A DNA stretch of 64,000 nt from Lacrimispora defluvii (GCA_013036995.1 JAAOXG010000001.1:186001-250000); one strand, 5' to 3'. Shown: positions 44,453 through 53,280, counted from the stretch's first letter. The notes: generated by a model not told the origin, from the sequence alone. Numbers and translations are program-made.

Positions 44453-45511
44453 ATGAAAAAAAGATTATTAGCAACAGTATTGGCGGCGGGACTCGTTCTT
44501 AGTATGACAGCATGTGGCAACAGCCAGACACAGGCAACAACAGCAGCAGAGACAACAAAAGCGGCAGCCAGTTCTGAGGCAGCCACTACAAAGGGATCAG
44601 AAGCAGCAGGTACTGAGGCAGCAGCTTCCACCTGGAAGCCGACCACCACTGTTTCCATCGTGGTTCCAGCAGGAGCAGGCGGCAACACAGATCTTTCTGC
44701 CCGCGTATTTGCGGAGTATGCAAAGAAAATGACAGGTGCTGATTTCATTGTGGTAAATGCCAACGGGGCTGCAGGTTCCGTAGCAGCAAATCAGGTACGC
44801 TCCGCAGCAGCAGACGGACATACCTTCCTTTATGGTCACAATCTGGTAAATGTGGCAAATATTGCTGGTGTAACCGATTATAATTATACCGCTTTTAAAT
44901 TAGGACCAACATTTGCACTTGATCCGGCACAGCAGTTCTACGCAAATCCTGAAAAGTATAAGACACTTGATGATTTCATTAAGGCAGCAAAAGCAAATCC
45001 AGGCAAGTTAAAAGCATGTACCGAAGTAGGTGCTTATACTTACTATGAGCTGCTTGCATTTGAAAAGGTAGCAGGAATTGATCTGGATCTGGTTGACGTA
45101 GGTTCCAACTCCGATAAGGTTGCAGCCATGCTTTCCGGCCAGGTGGATTTAATGCCAGGTGCTTATATTAACTGTAAGGATTATCTGGAAGCAGGACAAT
45201 TTGTATGCCTGGGAGCTCCAACGAAAGAGCGCTATGAATTAATCAAGGATATTCCTACTTTAACAGAGCAGGGCATAGATTTAGTATATCCAAACTGTGA
45301 ATTTTCCTTCTATTTCCCCAAAGATACATCTGATGATGTTATCGCCTGGTATGATCAGCTGGTTAAGAAAATGACCGAAGATCCGGAAGTAAAAGAGGCT
45401 ATTGCCAAAGTTGAAATGATGCCTTACTATTTAAGCTCTGCTGATTCTGAGGCAAATGACGAAAAGATTTACAATGAGATTAAACAGATCGCTGATGATC
45501 TTGCTAAATAA
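44453..45511 (+). CDS. tctC: Tripartite tricarboxylate-type transporter receptor lipoprotein (TctC family)
   Basis: 352 aa. Signal peptide with lipobox SMTAC (Cys at about 21), an Ala/Thr/Ser-rich linker to about residue 65, then a Bug/TctC domain (VSIVVPAGAGGNTDLSARVFAEY, ANGAAGSVAANQVRSAAADGHT). Binds a carboxylate outside the membrane and hands it to TctAB. In most TctABC systems TctC is free in the periplasm; a lipid anchor is normal for a Gram-positive. AAAGGAG precedes the ATG. Confidence 0.92.
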   Translation: MKKRLLATVLAAGLVLSMTACGNSQTQATTAAETTKAAASSEAATTKGSEAAGTEAAASTWKPTTTVSIVVPAGAGGNTDLSARVFAEYAKKMTGADFIVVNANGAAGSVAANQVRSAAADGHTFLYGHNLVNVANIAGVTDYNYTAFKLGPTFALDPAQQFYANPEKYKTLDDFIKAAKANPGKLKACTEVGAYTYYELLAFEKVAGIDLDLVDVGSNSDKVAAMLSGQVDLMPGAYINCKDYLEAGQFVCLGAPTKERYELIKDIPTLTEQGIDLVYPNCEFSFYFPKDTSDDVIAWYDQLVKKMTEDPEVKEAIAKVEMMPYYLSSADSEANDEKIYNEIKQIADDLAK

Positions 45512-45528
45512 TTAAATTACATTAAATC

Positions 45529-45572
45529 AACAGCCCTGGGAGCCGTTTTCTAAATTGGCACCCAGGGCTGTT
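45529..45572. terminator. Bidirectional hairpin between tctC and the convergent LysR gene
   Basis: Sixteen-base arms at 45529-45544 and 45557-45572 with one mismatch and a twelve-base loop. The T tract is weak on both strands, but the position suits a shared terminator. Confidence 0.75.
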
Positions 45573-45573
45573 A

Positions 45574-46467
45574 TTAGTTAAAATAGTTCCTTATAGCATT
45601 ACAAAAACATTGGCTCGCCTGGCTTTGAATCCAGTTTTTTCTTGTTACCAAAGCGTTTAGTCTGGTAAGCTTTGGTTCCACATGATAATATGCCACGTGT
45701 TCCCGGTCTGATGCACAGGAATCGCTGATAAATGTGACTCCAATTCCCATGGCAACCATGCTTCTGGTTGTGGATATGCTGTTGGTTTCACAAACCGTAC
45801 TGGGGATCCAGCCGGCATTTTCCAGTACCATATCGGTGAGGCGTCGCAGTGTTGAGCCTTTTTTAGACAGCAAAATATTTTCTTCCCCAAAACTCTTTGC
45901 AAATTCCCCGATTGGGATAGGTCTGTCCGGGTTTTTCTTTCGATATGGATGATTAACAGGAATGGAAAATAAAACTTCTTCCTCCCGGAGTATAGTCACC
46001 TGATCAGGAGAAAAAGGATGGATTTCATTGATCGCCATGATTCCACAGTCGATGCTTTCTTCTGATATCATTCTGGTTAGTCCGGGAAGATTGGTTTCTG
46101 AAATTTCAATGATAATATCCGGGTATTGGACTTTGAAAGCCGGAATGATATCGGTCAGCATGGTAAGGCCGAACTGTGAAGTCACTCCTACGGTTATGTG
46201 ACCGCGGTTTTCAATATTCTGAATATTCTGATAGAGGACATTTTTAATAGACATGACTTTTTCGGCAGCTTCTATATAAAGAGAGCCCGCTTGTGTGAGG
46301 GTTAACCGGCCTTTGCTGCGGTAAAACAATGGGGTGCCCAGTTCACTTTCCAGCTTTGAGAGGTACTGGCTTAAGGTGGACTGGGAAACAAAAAGTTCTT
46401 CGGCAGCTTTGGTCATGTTCTCTTTTTTGGCGATTGTCAGGATGTAGGTTAGATAACGGGTGTCCAT
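45574..46467 (-). CDS. LysR-family transcriptional regulator
   Basis: 297 aa. Helix-turn-helix at 1-60 (MDTRYLTYILTIAKKENMTK, LFVSQSTLSQYLSKLESELGTP), type-2 periplasmic-fold effector domain after about 90. Resembles the LysR protein at 15046 in its N-terminus. TAAGGAGG lies before the ATG. It converges with the hexarate transporter genes, so it may control them in trans, or belong to another pathway. Confidence 0.9.
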   Translation of the reverse strand: MDTRYLTYILTIAKKENMTKAAEELFVSQSTLSQYLSKLESELGTPLFYRSKGRLTLTQAGSLYIEAAEKVMSIKNVLYQNIQNIENRGHITVGVTSQFGLTMLTDIIPAFKVQYPDIIIEISETNLPGLTRMISEESIDCGIMAINEIHPFSPDQVTILREEEVLFSIPVNHPYRKKNPDRPIPIGEFAKSFGEENILLSKKGSTLRRLTDMVLENAGWIPSTVCETNSISTTRSMVAMGIGVTFISDSCASDREHVAYYHVEPKLTRLNALVTRKNWIQSQASQCFCNAIRNYFN

Positions 46468-46595
46468 AAAAAATGCCTCCTTATTTATGCGGGTGTGTGT
46501 TTATGATAGGAAGTTTGGTTATTTTATTATCATATCATAGTTGAGATGGATTTGCATAGCTTTTGCAAGTTTAAAGGATGACAGGAATATTAAGC

Positions 46596-46630
46596 CCAAA
46601 AAATGTCATGAACAAAACGTTCATGACATT
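46596..46630 (-). terminator. Terminator of the small leftward membrane-protein gene
   Basis: AATGTCATGAAC (46602-46613) and GTTCATGACATT (46619-46630) form a perfect twelve-base stem. On the minus strand it is followed by six T; the plus strand also has a T-rich tail. Confidence 0.85.
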
Positions 46631-46633
46631 CTT

Positions 46634-46888
46634 TTATTTCCCACTAAATAAAATTTTGATTAGAAAAATACCTCCTAATAACGATAACAAAATGCCTGCT
46701 GTTCTATAATTATTTGATACGATATTTAAATAATTATAATTGAATTCAAGTGGAATATCCAGTTTCTGCATTGTTAATATCTTTAAATCCAACTTATACT
46801 CTGCTATATTATAGCAGTTTAATATTAAAGTAAACCCAATTGCTTCAAAAATAAATGATATAATATAGTAGAAAGGAACTTTATTCAT
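46634..46888 (-). CDS. Small two-span membrane protein of unknown function
   Basis: 84 aa, not recognised. Two hydrophobic segments (about 7-24, YIISFIFEAIGFTLILNC, and 62-80, AGILLSLLGGIFLIKILF) flank a polar loop of about 35 residues. The base composition is clearly more AT-rich than neighbouring genes, as is the 320-base gap to its right, which suggests recent acquisition. A perfect terminator sits right after the stop, which supports it being a real transcript. Confidence 0.5.
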   Translation of the reverse strand: MNKVPFYYIISFIFEAIGFTLILNCYNIAEYKLDLKILTMQKLDIPLEFNYNYLNIVSNNYRTAGILLSLLGGIFLIKILFSGK

Positions 46889-47230
46889 ATTTACCTGCTT
46901 CCATTAGACCTCCTTATCCGTAATAATCATCAGAAGGTTTGCCATATATTATATAATCATATGATTGATAAATTATATATACATCGACATACATTACTTT
47001 TGGTATATAATTAATACTCATCATATTATAGTTTATATGATATTACGGTAAACCTATTTTGTCAACAACGCAAGTCAATAACAGGCAACAGTATCCCCCA
47101 ATGAATATGGGGTTTTTTGGAAAAAATGTTGTAGTCTCCTTCATATTCCTTTTATTATTCTTGTGATATAATATTTATAAGTTAAACACATAAAAGAAAG
47201 CACAGAAGAATGAGAGGAACGACACAGACG
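46889..47230. other. AT-rich intergenic region with promoter and small hairpin
   Basis: Very AT-rich gap. It contains the dyad AATCATATGATT, an imperfect TCATAT/ATATGA inverted repeat near 47020-47045, a CCCCA/TGGGG hairpin with six T (47096-47118, rightward) and an extended -10 TGA-TATAAT (47167-47172) that probably serves the response-regulator gene. I see no further gene. Confidence 0.5.
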
Positions 47231-47917
47231 ATGAGAATCTTATTGGTAGAGGATGAACCGGATTTAAATGGGCTGATCGTAAGAAAACTTAAGCTGGAAA
47301 ATTATACCGTTGATTCCTGTCTCAATGGTCTTGACGCATTGGATTATCTGGAGACGGAATATTACGATGCTGTCATTCTGGATACTATGATTCCAGGGGT
47401 CAGTGGTATGGAACTGGTAAAAAAGGTACGAAGTCAGGGAAAGAAAACTCCCATACTTTTAATGACTGCAGATGACACTGCTTTAGACCGTGGAATCAAT
47501 TCGGAATTACAGGTCGATGAATATTTGCTGAAACCATTTGCCTTACAAGAACTTCTTACGAAAGTCCGGGCAATGTTAAGGCGGTATTACGGCAATATCA
47601 GCAATATATTTGAGGTTGGTGATCTGATTGTAAACTGCGATGCACGGAGAGTAATGAGAAATCAGAAAATCATTTCGCTTTCCTCCAAAGAATTCTCCAT
47701 ATTGGAGTATCTGATCCGTAATACAGGCGTGGTGCTTTCCCGCGAAAAGATCAGTCAGCATATATGGAAATACGACTATGAAGGTGAATCCAATATGATT
47801 GATGTGTATATTCGGTATTTGAGAAAGAAAATAGATGAAGGCCAGCCGGTAAAGCTGATTCATACGGTCAGAGGCGTGGGATATGTTTTGAGGGTTCCGG
47901 GCATTGTGAGAAAATAA
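47231..47917 (+). CDS. OmpR-family response regulator without a neighbouring kinase
   Basis: 228 aa from ATG 47231 (GAGAGGAA 11 bases upstream; an ATG at 47210 would add seven residues). Receiver domain with acidic pocket E7-D8, phosphoacceptor D51 in VILDTMIPG and K101 in LLKPFAL. Winged-helix domain at about 130-225, with SSKEFSILEYLIRNTGVVLSRE and TVRGVGYVLR. No histidine kinase gene is adjacent: the next gene is TetR on the other strand. Either the kinase is elsewhere or was lost. Target genes cannot be deduced. Confidence 0.9.
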   Translation: MRILLVEDEPDLNGLIVRKLKLENYTVDSCLNGLDALDYLETEYYDAVILDTMIPGVSGMELVKKVRSQGKKTPILLMTADDTALDRGINSELQVDEYLLKPFALQELLTKVRAMLRRYYGNISNIFEVGDLIVNCDARRVMRNQKIISLSSKEFSILEYLIRNTGVVLSREKISQHIWKYDYEGESNMIDVYIRYLRKKIDEGQPVKLIHTVRGVGYVLRVPGIVRK

Positions 47918-47920
47918 AAA

Positions 47921-47965
47921 CGGGCAGAGATCAGGGGCTTTTGGTCTGATTTCTGCCTGTTCTTT
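47921..47965. terminator. Bidirectional terminator between response regulator and TetR gene
   Basis: CGGGCAGAGATCAG pairs with CTGATTTCTGCCTG around a short GC-flanked TTTT loop; T-rich sequence follows on the plus strand. Confidence 0.7.
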
Positions 47966-47970
47966 GATCT

Positions 47971-48525
47971 TCATTTCAGCAGCCCTATGACACCATTTTT
48001 CATAAAGTCATTAAGAAGAACAACTGTCTTTTCAATATCAGGTTGCTCTTCCCTTGTAAAGCAATATGTCATCACACCAATGAAAGCGGACAAAGCATAT
48101 TCCAGACCGCATTCCAATTTGTAATCATCTGTTTCATATGATTGTACCAGGGGGCGTACCAGGTCTTTGTATGTATTTTTCATCTTTTCCTGAAAGGCCG
48201 GATCGCCGTTTTTTCCTAACAGGACAATAAAATATTGTTTGTTTTTATTGTACACTTCCACTAGATGTTTCAGCGGAAATTCCATACTCCCTTTTGATAT
48301 TATGTTTTTATGTTTTTCAATATCTGGTAATACGGAAGCTTCAATTTGTTCCAGCACATCGTAGACATCCGTATAATATTCATAAAATGTGCTTCTGTTG
48401 TAACCTGCCTTTGTTGTAATGTCTTTAACCGTAATCTTTTCAATTCGTTTTTCACAATAGATCTGCCAGAACGCATCTGCTAAGTTTTTTCTGGTCTGCA
48501 TCGTGATTTCAGGCTGCTTGTTCAA
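47971..48525 (-). CDS. TetR-family transcriptional regulator
   Basis: 184 aa. TetR_N helix-turn-helix at about 10-55 (ADAFWQIYCEKRIEKITVKDI, TKAGYNRSTFYEYYTDVYDVLEQIE). The remainder is an all-helical ligand domain of the type found in clostridial TetR/AcrR regulators. Divergent from an MFS drug exporter gene, so it probably represses that exporter and itself. A good operator pair lies in the gap. Confidence 0.92.
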   Translation of the reverse strand: MNKQPEITMQTRKNLADAFWQIYCEKRIEKITVKDITTKAGYNRSTFYEYYTDVYDVLEQIEASVLPDIEKHKNIISKGSMEFPLKHLVEVYNKNKQYFIVLLGKNGDPAFQEKMKNTYKDLVRPLVQSYETDDYKLECGLEYALSAFIGVMTYCFTREEQPDIEKTVVLLNDFMKNGVIGLLK

Positions 48526-48551
48526 AAAAATCCCTCCCTTACCTTTTAAAA

Positions 48552-48630
48552 TCCAACAAATAAATCATAATTGTCGGTTGATGAAGAACCGTGGTCTCAT
48601 TACAATATGATAATACAACAGATTGTTGGA
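48552..48630. promoter_or_regulatory. Divergent TetR/MFS control region
   Basis: Rightward promoter TTGATG (48578-48583), 17-base spacer, TACAAT (48601-48606). Just after it is CAACA-GAT-TGTTG (48616-48628). TTGTTGGA (48623-48630) recurs inverted as TCCAACAA at 48552-48559 near the leftward start. These shared sites are candidate TetR operators. Confidence 0.6.
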
Positions 48631-48661
48631 TAAAGTAAAGTTCTTAATAGGAGGTTTCAAT

Positions 48662-50128
48662 ATGGCAGAAAATATAGCAAATGGTTCCAGGCATCAAAAA
48701 GAAACGCTTGATCCGAGGCTGCTTAAGGTGTCAATAATCCTGGTGTTTGGTTCTCTTGCGCCCTTATTAGATTCTACAATGGTCAATGTTGCCATAAAAA
48801 CAATAGCAGGTGAATTTAAAAGTACGGTTTCCGTTATACAGTGGGTCATCACAGGATATGTGCTTGCAATGGCAATTGCAGTTCCCGTTTCCGGCTGGGC
48901 GATTAATCGGTTCGGAGGTAAGCGGCTGTATCAATTTTCACTGATTTTATTTTTTGTGGGTTCCGTTCTTTCCTCACTGTCATGGAATATAGGAACTCTG
49001 ATTGTTTTCCGGCTCCTTCAGGGAATTGGCGCTGGTTTATTGATGCCGACTATGACAAACATGCTGGTTCAGATATCCGGGGGTAAAAATATTGGACATA
49101 TGGCATCAATTGTCAGCCTTCCCATGCTGCTGGCACCGATCCTTGGACCGGTACTTGGCGGGATTATTGTAAACAGTCTGGGCTGGCGCTGGATCTTTTA
49201 TGTCAATATTCCGGTGACCATCATTGCTGTATTACTGGCTTTCTGGGGAATACCAGAGGACAGTCCCACAGAGGAGAAACAGCCTCTTGATATAATCGGT
49301 ATTTTACTGCTGTCCCCCGCATTTGCCTTACTCATTTACGGCATAGCGCAGACCGCTTCTCATGGCGGGTTAATAAGCAGTGCAGTATATGTTCCGGCAG
49401 TAACAGGACTGCTTATAATGGCAGCATTTATTTTTTACGCCTTAAATACGAGAATATCTCCAGTTCTTGATCTGCATTTGTTTCAATCACGCAATTTTTC
49501 CGCTACGTCTGTGCTGCTTTTCATGTCAGGCATTATCACCAATGGCGGTATGCTTCTTCTTCCGTTATTTTATCAGCAGGTGCGTGGCGAAAGCGTTCTC
49601 TACGCCGGTCTTATGCTGATTCCTCAGGGACTTGGTATGCTGCTCACAAGAACCCAGATGGGGAAACTGACCGACCGGATAGGAGCGCGTCCGATTGTTA
49701 TGGTAAGCCTTATCATTACCGCAGTGGGTACTTTGCCATTTGCTTTTGCTGATTCCGGAACAAATGCAATTTTATTAGGTGCAGCGCTGCTGATACGGGG
49801 GGCTGGCCTGGGCGGAGTATTCATTCCGCTTATGGTTTCTGCCTATGTGGGACTGAGCGGTGAGCAGATTCCTCATGCCAGCATTGCCACAAGAATACTG
49901 CAGACAATCGGAGGTGCGTTCGGATCTGCGGTCCTTGCAACAATTGTGGAGCATCAGTTAGCCAGTCACTCTGCATCGGGAATACAGAATGTTGTAAGTG
50001 CGTACAATGTTGCTTTTTTGTGGTCTGTTGGCTTTACAGCTGTATCAGTGATTCCGACCCTGTTTCTGACCGTGTATAAAAAATCAGAACCGGCATCGCT
50101 GGCAAATCTGCAGGCTGATGGGAAATAA
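48662..50128 (+). CDS. MFS multidrug exporter, DHA2 (EmrB/QacA) family
   Basis: 488 aa with 14 predicted spans. Motifs: DSTMVNVAIKTIAGEF in span 1, VSGWAINRFGGKRLYQF (motif A), RLLQGIGAGLLMPTM (motif B) and MLLAPILGPVLGG (motif C of antiporters). Drug/proton antiport at the membrane. AGGAGG lies seven bases before ATG 48662; upstream in-frame starts lack a site. Regulation by the divergent TetR protein is likely. Confidence 0.94.
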   Translation: MAENIANGSRHQKETLDPRLLKVSIILVFGSLAPLLDSTMVNVAIKTIAGEFKSTVSVIQWVITGYVLAMAIAVPVSGWAINRFGGKRLYQFSLILFFVGSVLSSLSWNIGTLIVFRLLQGIGAGLLMPTMTNMLVQISGGKNIGHMASIVSLPMLLAPILGPVLGGIIVNSLGWRWIFYVNIPVTIIAVLLAFWGIPEDSPTEEKQPLDIIGILLLSPAFALLIYGIAQTASHGGLISSAVYVPAVTGLLIMAAFIFYALNTRISPVLDLHLFQSRNFSATSVLLFMSGIITNGGMLLLPLFYQQVRGESVLYAGLMLIPQGLGMLLTRTQMGKLTDRIGARPIVMVSLIITAVGTLPFAFADSGTNAILLGAALLIRGAGLGGVFIPLMVSAYVGLSGEQIPHASIATRILQTIGGAFGSAVLATIVEHQLASHSASGIQNVVSAYNVAFLWSVGFTAVSVIPTLFLTVYKKSEPASLANLQADGK

Positions 50129-50191
50129 ACGGGGAAGTAATAAGATGTGAACGGTAAAAGTGCCATTGCATGCGGTGAATCACAAAGTCTT

Positions 50192-50219
50192 TTGAATTTC
50201 ATGAATGTTGCTGTATAAT
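50192..50219 (+). promoter_or_regulatory. Promoter of the GNAT acetyltransferase gene
   Basis: TTGAAT (50192-50197), 16-base spacer, TATAAT (50214-50219), 40 bases before the start codon. Confidence 0.6.
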
Positions 50220-50259
50220 ATCTATTTGTAAGATAAACTAAAAAACCGGGGAGATTTTT

Positions 50260-50784
50260 ATGAGGGAAATAATAACAGACCGATTGGTAATACGTAAATT
50301 TACAGAACATGACGGGGAAGATTTGTATGAGTATTTTTCTAACCCAAATGTGTTGGAATTTGAACCATACAAACCATATTCAAAAGAAAAATCTTATGTA
50401 GAAGCCAAGAGGCGGGCCGGTGATGAGCGTTTTCTTGCCGTATGCTTAAAAAGCGGAAAACTTATTGGTAATTTCTATTTTGCAAAAGAAAAATTTGAAA
50501 CATGGGAAGTAGGTTATGTTTTCAATGATAAGTACTGGGGGAACGGGTATGCCACAGAAGGACTTCTTGCACTTATGAAATATGGCTTTCATGAGCTTGG
50601 TGTAAGAAGAATGATCGCAATGTGTGATCCCCAGAATTCTCATTCCTGGAAACTCCTTGAGCGCGTTGGGATGAGAAGAGAGGGGACATTGCTTAAAAAT
50701 GTATATTTTTTTACCGATGAGGACGGCAATCCCATATGGAAAGATACCTATGAATACGGGATTTTAAAATCTGAGTTTCAATAA
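50260..50784 (+). CDS. GNAT-family N-acetyltransferase, RimJ/RimL type
   Basis: 174 aa. N-terminal ITDRLVIRKFTEHDGEDLYEYF is typical of the RimJ/RimL branch; acetyl-CoA-binding segment is YWGNGYATEGLLALMKYGF, followed by CDPQNSHSWKLLERVGMRREG. It transfers an acetyl group to a protein N-terminus or a small amine such as an antibiotic; the acceptor is not predictable. Monocistronic, GGGGAG before the ATG, converging with a LysR gene. Confidence 0.9.
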   Translation: MREIITDRLVIRKFTEHDGEDLYEYFSNPNVLEFEPYKPYSKEKSYVEAKRRAGDERFLAVCLKSGKLIGNFYFAKEKFETWEVGYVFNDKYWGNGYATEGLLALMKYGFHELGVRRMIAMCDPQNSHSWKLLERVGMRREGTLLKNVYFFTDEDGNPIWKDTYEYGILKSEFQ

Positions 50785-50794
50785 TCAATAAAAG

Positions 50795-51676
50795 TCAGAC
50801 AGACCATTTCCGGCCATATTCGCGGCTGAGAGCTATCAGTGCCTTTATGGCTGGAGAAATCCATTTCTTTTTATGATAAACAATCTGGGTGAAAAAAACA
50901 GGGTCTGTCTCGATGAATTTTGTGCGAAGTAATCCCCGTTCATTTTCTGATTTCACAGTGTAATAGGGAAGATAGGAAACGCCCAGCCCGTTGGTTACGT
51001 ATTTTTTAATCGCCTCCACATTGGCTGTTTCCAGAACATTGGCAGGGACATAGTGGTGCTTTTGTAAGTATCGTTCAAATTCCTGGCGATAGCTGCATTC
51101 TTTTTCTGTAAAGAACACCATTTGCCCGGATTCGGGCAAAAAGTCTGGCTGTGTATGCCCGGTGGGAGCAACAAGGCACATTTTTTCCTCTAAAAGCAGT
51201 TCTGTATGCAGATTTTCATCCATACACTCGGGCTGAATTACAAAGCTGATATCCAGCTGTCCGGCAGATAAATCTTTTATCAGAAGCTCGCACGGGCTGT
51301 TGATCATACGAACCTCCACCTGTGGATAAGCCGCTTTATAGGCAATGATAAGCGGGTATAAACGATACAGTGTCAGGGATTCGGCAGCTCCGATCCGTAA
51401 GCAGCCCTGGGGGGTGGCATCGCTTTTTCCTAACTGCTCCAGAATATCGTACTCCCGCAGCACCGAATTAGAATATTCCAGCAGCTGCTCTCCGAACGCA
51501 GTAAGCTTCAGCGTCTTGCCAGTCCGGTCAAAGACAGGACAATTATAGTAAGATTCAATGGCACCCACCTGAAAGGTCAGAGTAGACTGGGCATATCCCA
51601 ATGCCTGAGCTGCCTTCGTGTAACTGCCAAGCTCTGCTATTTTAACCAATGTTCTTAAATTCCGGATCTCTATCAT
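50795..51676 (-). CDS. LysR-family transcriptional regulator (CysL/CbbR-like)
   Basis: 293 aa. Helix-turn-helix at 1-60 (LRTLVKIAELGSYTKAAQALGYAQSTLTFQVGAIE, read in two parts), effector domain from about 90. Divergent from an amino-acid-type permease at 51830, so it probably controls that gene. An inverted repeat TGAAGT-N12-ACTTCA lies between the two. Confidence 0.9.
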   Translation of the reverse strand: MIEIRNLRTLVKIAELGSYTKAAQALGYAQSTLTFQVGAIESYYNCPVFDRTGKTLKLTAFGEQLLEYSNSVLREYDILEQLGKSDATPQGCLRIGAAESLTLYRLYPLIIAYKAAYPQVEVRMINSPCELLIKDLSAGQLDISFVIQPECMDENLHTELLLEEKMCLVAPTGHTQPDFLPESGQMVFFTEKECSYRQEFERYLQKHHYVPANVLETANVEAIKKYVTNGLGVSYLPYYTVKSENERGLLRTKFIETDPVFFTQIVYHKKKWISPAIKALIALSREYGRKWSV

Positions 51677-51746
51677 ATCTCATTCGCCCCTTCCGGTTCT
51701 TAACCATTTCAAAATCGTATTATCATTATTTTATCATCAATAATTC

Positions 51747-51770
51747 TGAAGTCAATCTTTAGTAACTTCA
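51747..51770. promoter_or_regulatory. Inverted repeat between LysR and APC permease genes
   Basis: TGAAGT (51747-51752) and ACTTCA (51765-51770), 12 bases apart, in an otherwise AT-rich divergent gap. Candidate LysR site. Confidence 0.45.
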
Positions 51771-51829
51771 ATTATACAAATGCATTATTTTTTATTATGA
51801 TTAATGTGATAGAAGGGAGATGTATTTGT

Positions 51830-53026
51830 ATGAAGAAAAAATTAAATGTTTTTACTGTAAGCGGGCTGATGACCGGGCCCATTCTGGGCTCCGGCATTAT
51901 CTTTCTGCCATCTCTGGCTTATGATATGCTGGGTGAGTATGCGGTATTTGCATGGATCATCATTATGGCACTTAATATTTTATTTGCCTATGTCTTTGCA
52001 AAGATGACAATAATTGCATCGGATAACCGGGGAATCAGTACGATTGTGGGGGATATGTTTGGCAGCAGATTTGGGACGCTTGCAGCCAATTACCTTACGG
52101 TGGCCGTCTTTTTCGGACCTGTTGCTGTGGCAATTACAGCGGCGGAGTTTATTGGGCCGGCTGTTTCCACTGTATTCCACGTAAATTCATGGGTTGCAGC
52201 CGGTGGGGTACTTTTTATCTGTGCTATGATTGTTATATCGGATGTTTCCTTTATGGGGAAATTTATGCTGGTATTATCCAGTATCACAGCCTGTCTGCTG
52301 CTTGCTGGAAGTGGTGTGACTCTGTTTCGTTTACCGGTTCTTTCGATTCCCCACAGCCTGCCGGCACCGGAGGTCTTAGGGCAGACGCTTCTTCTTATAT
52401 TCTGGGCGATAGTGGGGTGGGAGATACTGGGAAATTATGTGGAGGATGTGGAAAATCCCAAACGTACCATGATGCGCGCCATGCAGATCAGTCTGACAGC
52501 GATTATTATGATTTATCTGCTGACTGCTTTTGCATTTCAAAACAGTCCCAGTCATTCCATGTCAGATCTTTTAATTCCAGTAGCGGGCAGATTTTCAGGA
52601 ACCGTCTTTTCCGGTCTGGCTGCCGGTCTTTGTATCTGTACTGTGTCAACTTTTACAGGGGCAGTTGTGCGGCAGACTGCCACACGGTTTAAAAATGCTG
52701 GATTCCCCCCAATATTTCACCATAAATGGCTGACAGCCCTGATTCTTCTGGCAGTGAATTGTCTGGTGCTTTTTCTCCATGCCTCCGGGATACTGTCATT
52801 TCAGAATATTGTAGGAATTGCCAATACCATGTTTATCGGGAATGCCGTTCTGGGACTGGCAAGTGGTTTTAAACTCATTCCTCATATCATGATACGGATC
52901 GGAATTGGGATATTGCTGTTTTTACTTGTGATTATTTTTCTTTTTTCCTCTGTCTATGCTATGGTGCTGTTTCTGCTGATAACATTTTCATGTTTCATTC
53001 CTTCCTCCTGTGATATATTCCCATGA
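51830..53026 (+). CDS. APC-superfamily amino acid permease
   Basis: 398 aa, about 11-12 spans. N-terminal FTVSGLMTGPILGSGIIFLPS is the APC substrate-binding unwound helix (GSGI). It also has GISTIVGDMFG and GNYVEDVENPKRTMMRAM, the usual helix 6-loop E-x-V-x-N-P-K-R motif. Resembles YjeH-like exporters and amino acid permeases; direction and substrate are unknown. ATG 51830 follows AGGGAGA by nine bases; an upstream ATG at 51797 has no site. Confidence 0.88.
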   Translation: MKKKLNVFTVSGLMTGPILGSGIIFLPSLAYDMLGEYAVFAWIIIMALNILFAYVFAKMTIIASDNRGISTIVGDMFGSRFGTLAANYLTVAVFFGPVAVAITAAEFIGPAVSTVFHVNSWVAAGGVLFICAMIVISDVSFMGKFMLVLSSITACLLLAGSGVTLFRLPVLSIPHSLPAPEVLGQTLLLIFWAIVGWEILGNYVEDVENPKRTMMRAMQISLTAIIMIYLLTAFAFQNSPSHSMSDLLIPVAGRFSGTVFSGLAAGLCICTVSTFTGAVVRQTATRFKNAGFPPIFHHKWLTALILLAVNCLVLFLHASGILSFQNIVGIANTMFIGNAVLGLASGFKLIPHIMIRIGIGILLFLLVIIFLFSSVYAMVLFLLITFSCFIPSSCDIFP

Positions 53027-53081
53027 GCTCAGAGCATCCCTCTAAAAATCAGACAGAAGGCGTGAAAAATCCCAATACCGA

Positions 53082-53117
53082 ATACCACTTGTGCTTTTAA
53101 CCTGTAAGTGGTATAAT
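53082..53117 (+). promoter_or_regulatory. Promoter of the structured-RNA gene with overlapping inverted repeat
   Basis: TTGTGC (53089-53094), 17-base spacer, TATAAT (53112-53117). A perfect nine-base inverted repeat, ATACCACTT (53082-53090) and AAGTGGTAT (53106-53114), covers the edge of the -35 and half of the -10, so a repressor could block it. Confidence 0.6.
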
Positions 53118-53123
53118 GCTCCC

Positions 53124-53280
53124 AATATATAAAACGGGAGAACAATGGAGTCTCAACTGCCAGAATGCAGTTGCGGCTTCTTTTGCTTTTTGAGACATAT
53201 TGTCCTCTCGAAGCATCCCGGTTTCTTTTTGGAGAACAAGGAGGTTTTCCCCGGTATTTAGCGGGAGAACCTCTTTTTTT
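53124..53280 (+). ncRNA. Candidate structured RNA, rod-shaped, with own promoter and terminator
   Basis: About 157 bases from the predicted start to the end of the T tract. Nested pairing: AAACGGGA (53132-53139) with TCCCGGTTT (53216-53224, one bulged G), ACAAT (53142-53146) with ATTGT (53199-53203), GTCTCAA (53150-53156) with TTGAGAC (53190-53196), and an apical CTGC/GCAG hairpin. A terminator (53241-53253 with 53262-53273, then seven to nine T) ends it. The rod with internal bulges recalls 6S RNA, but I cannot match it to a named family. A leader regulating the kinase gene at 53349 is the main alternative; a 38-codon ORF at 53145-53261 also overlaps it. Confidence 0.5.
53241..53280 (+). terminator. 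Terminator of the candidate RNA
   Basis: GAGGTTTTCCCCG (53241-53253) and CGGGAGAACCTC (53262-53273) pair around an eight-base loop, followed by a long T tract. Confidence 0.85.
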
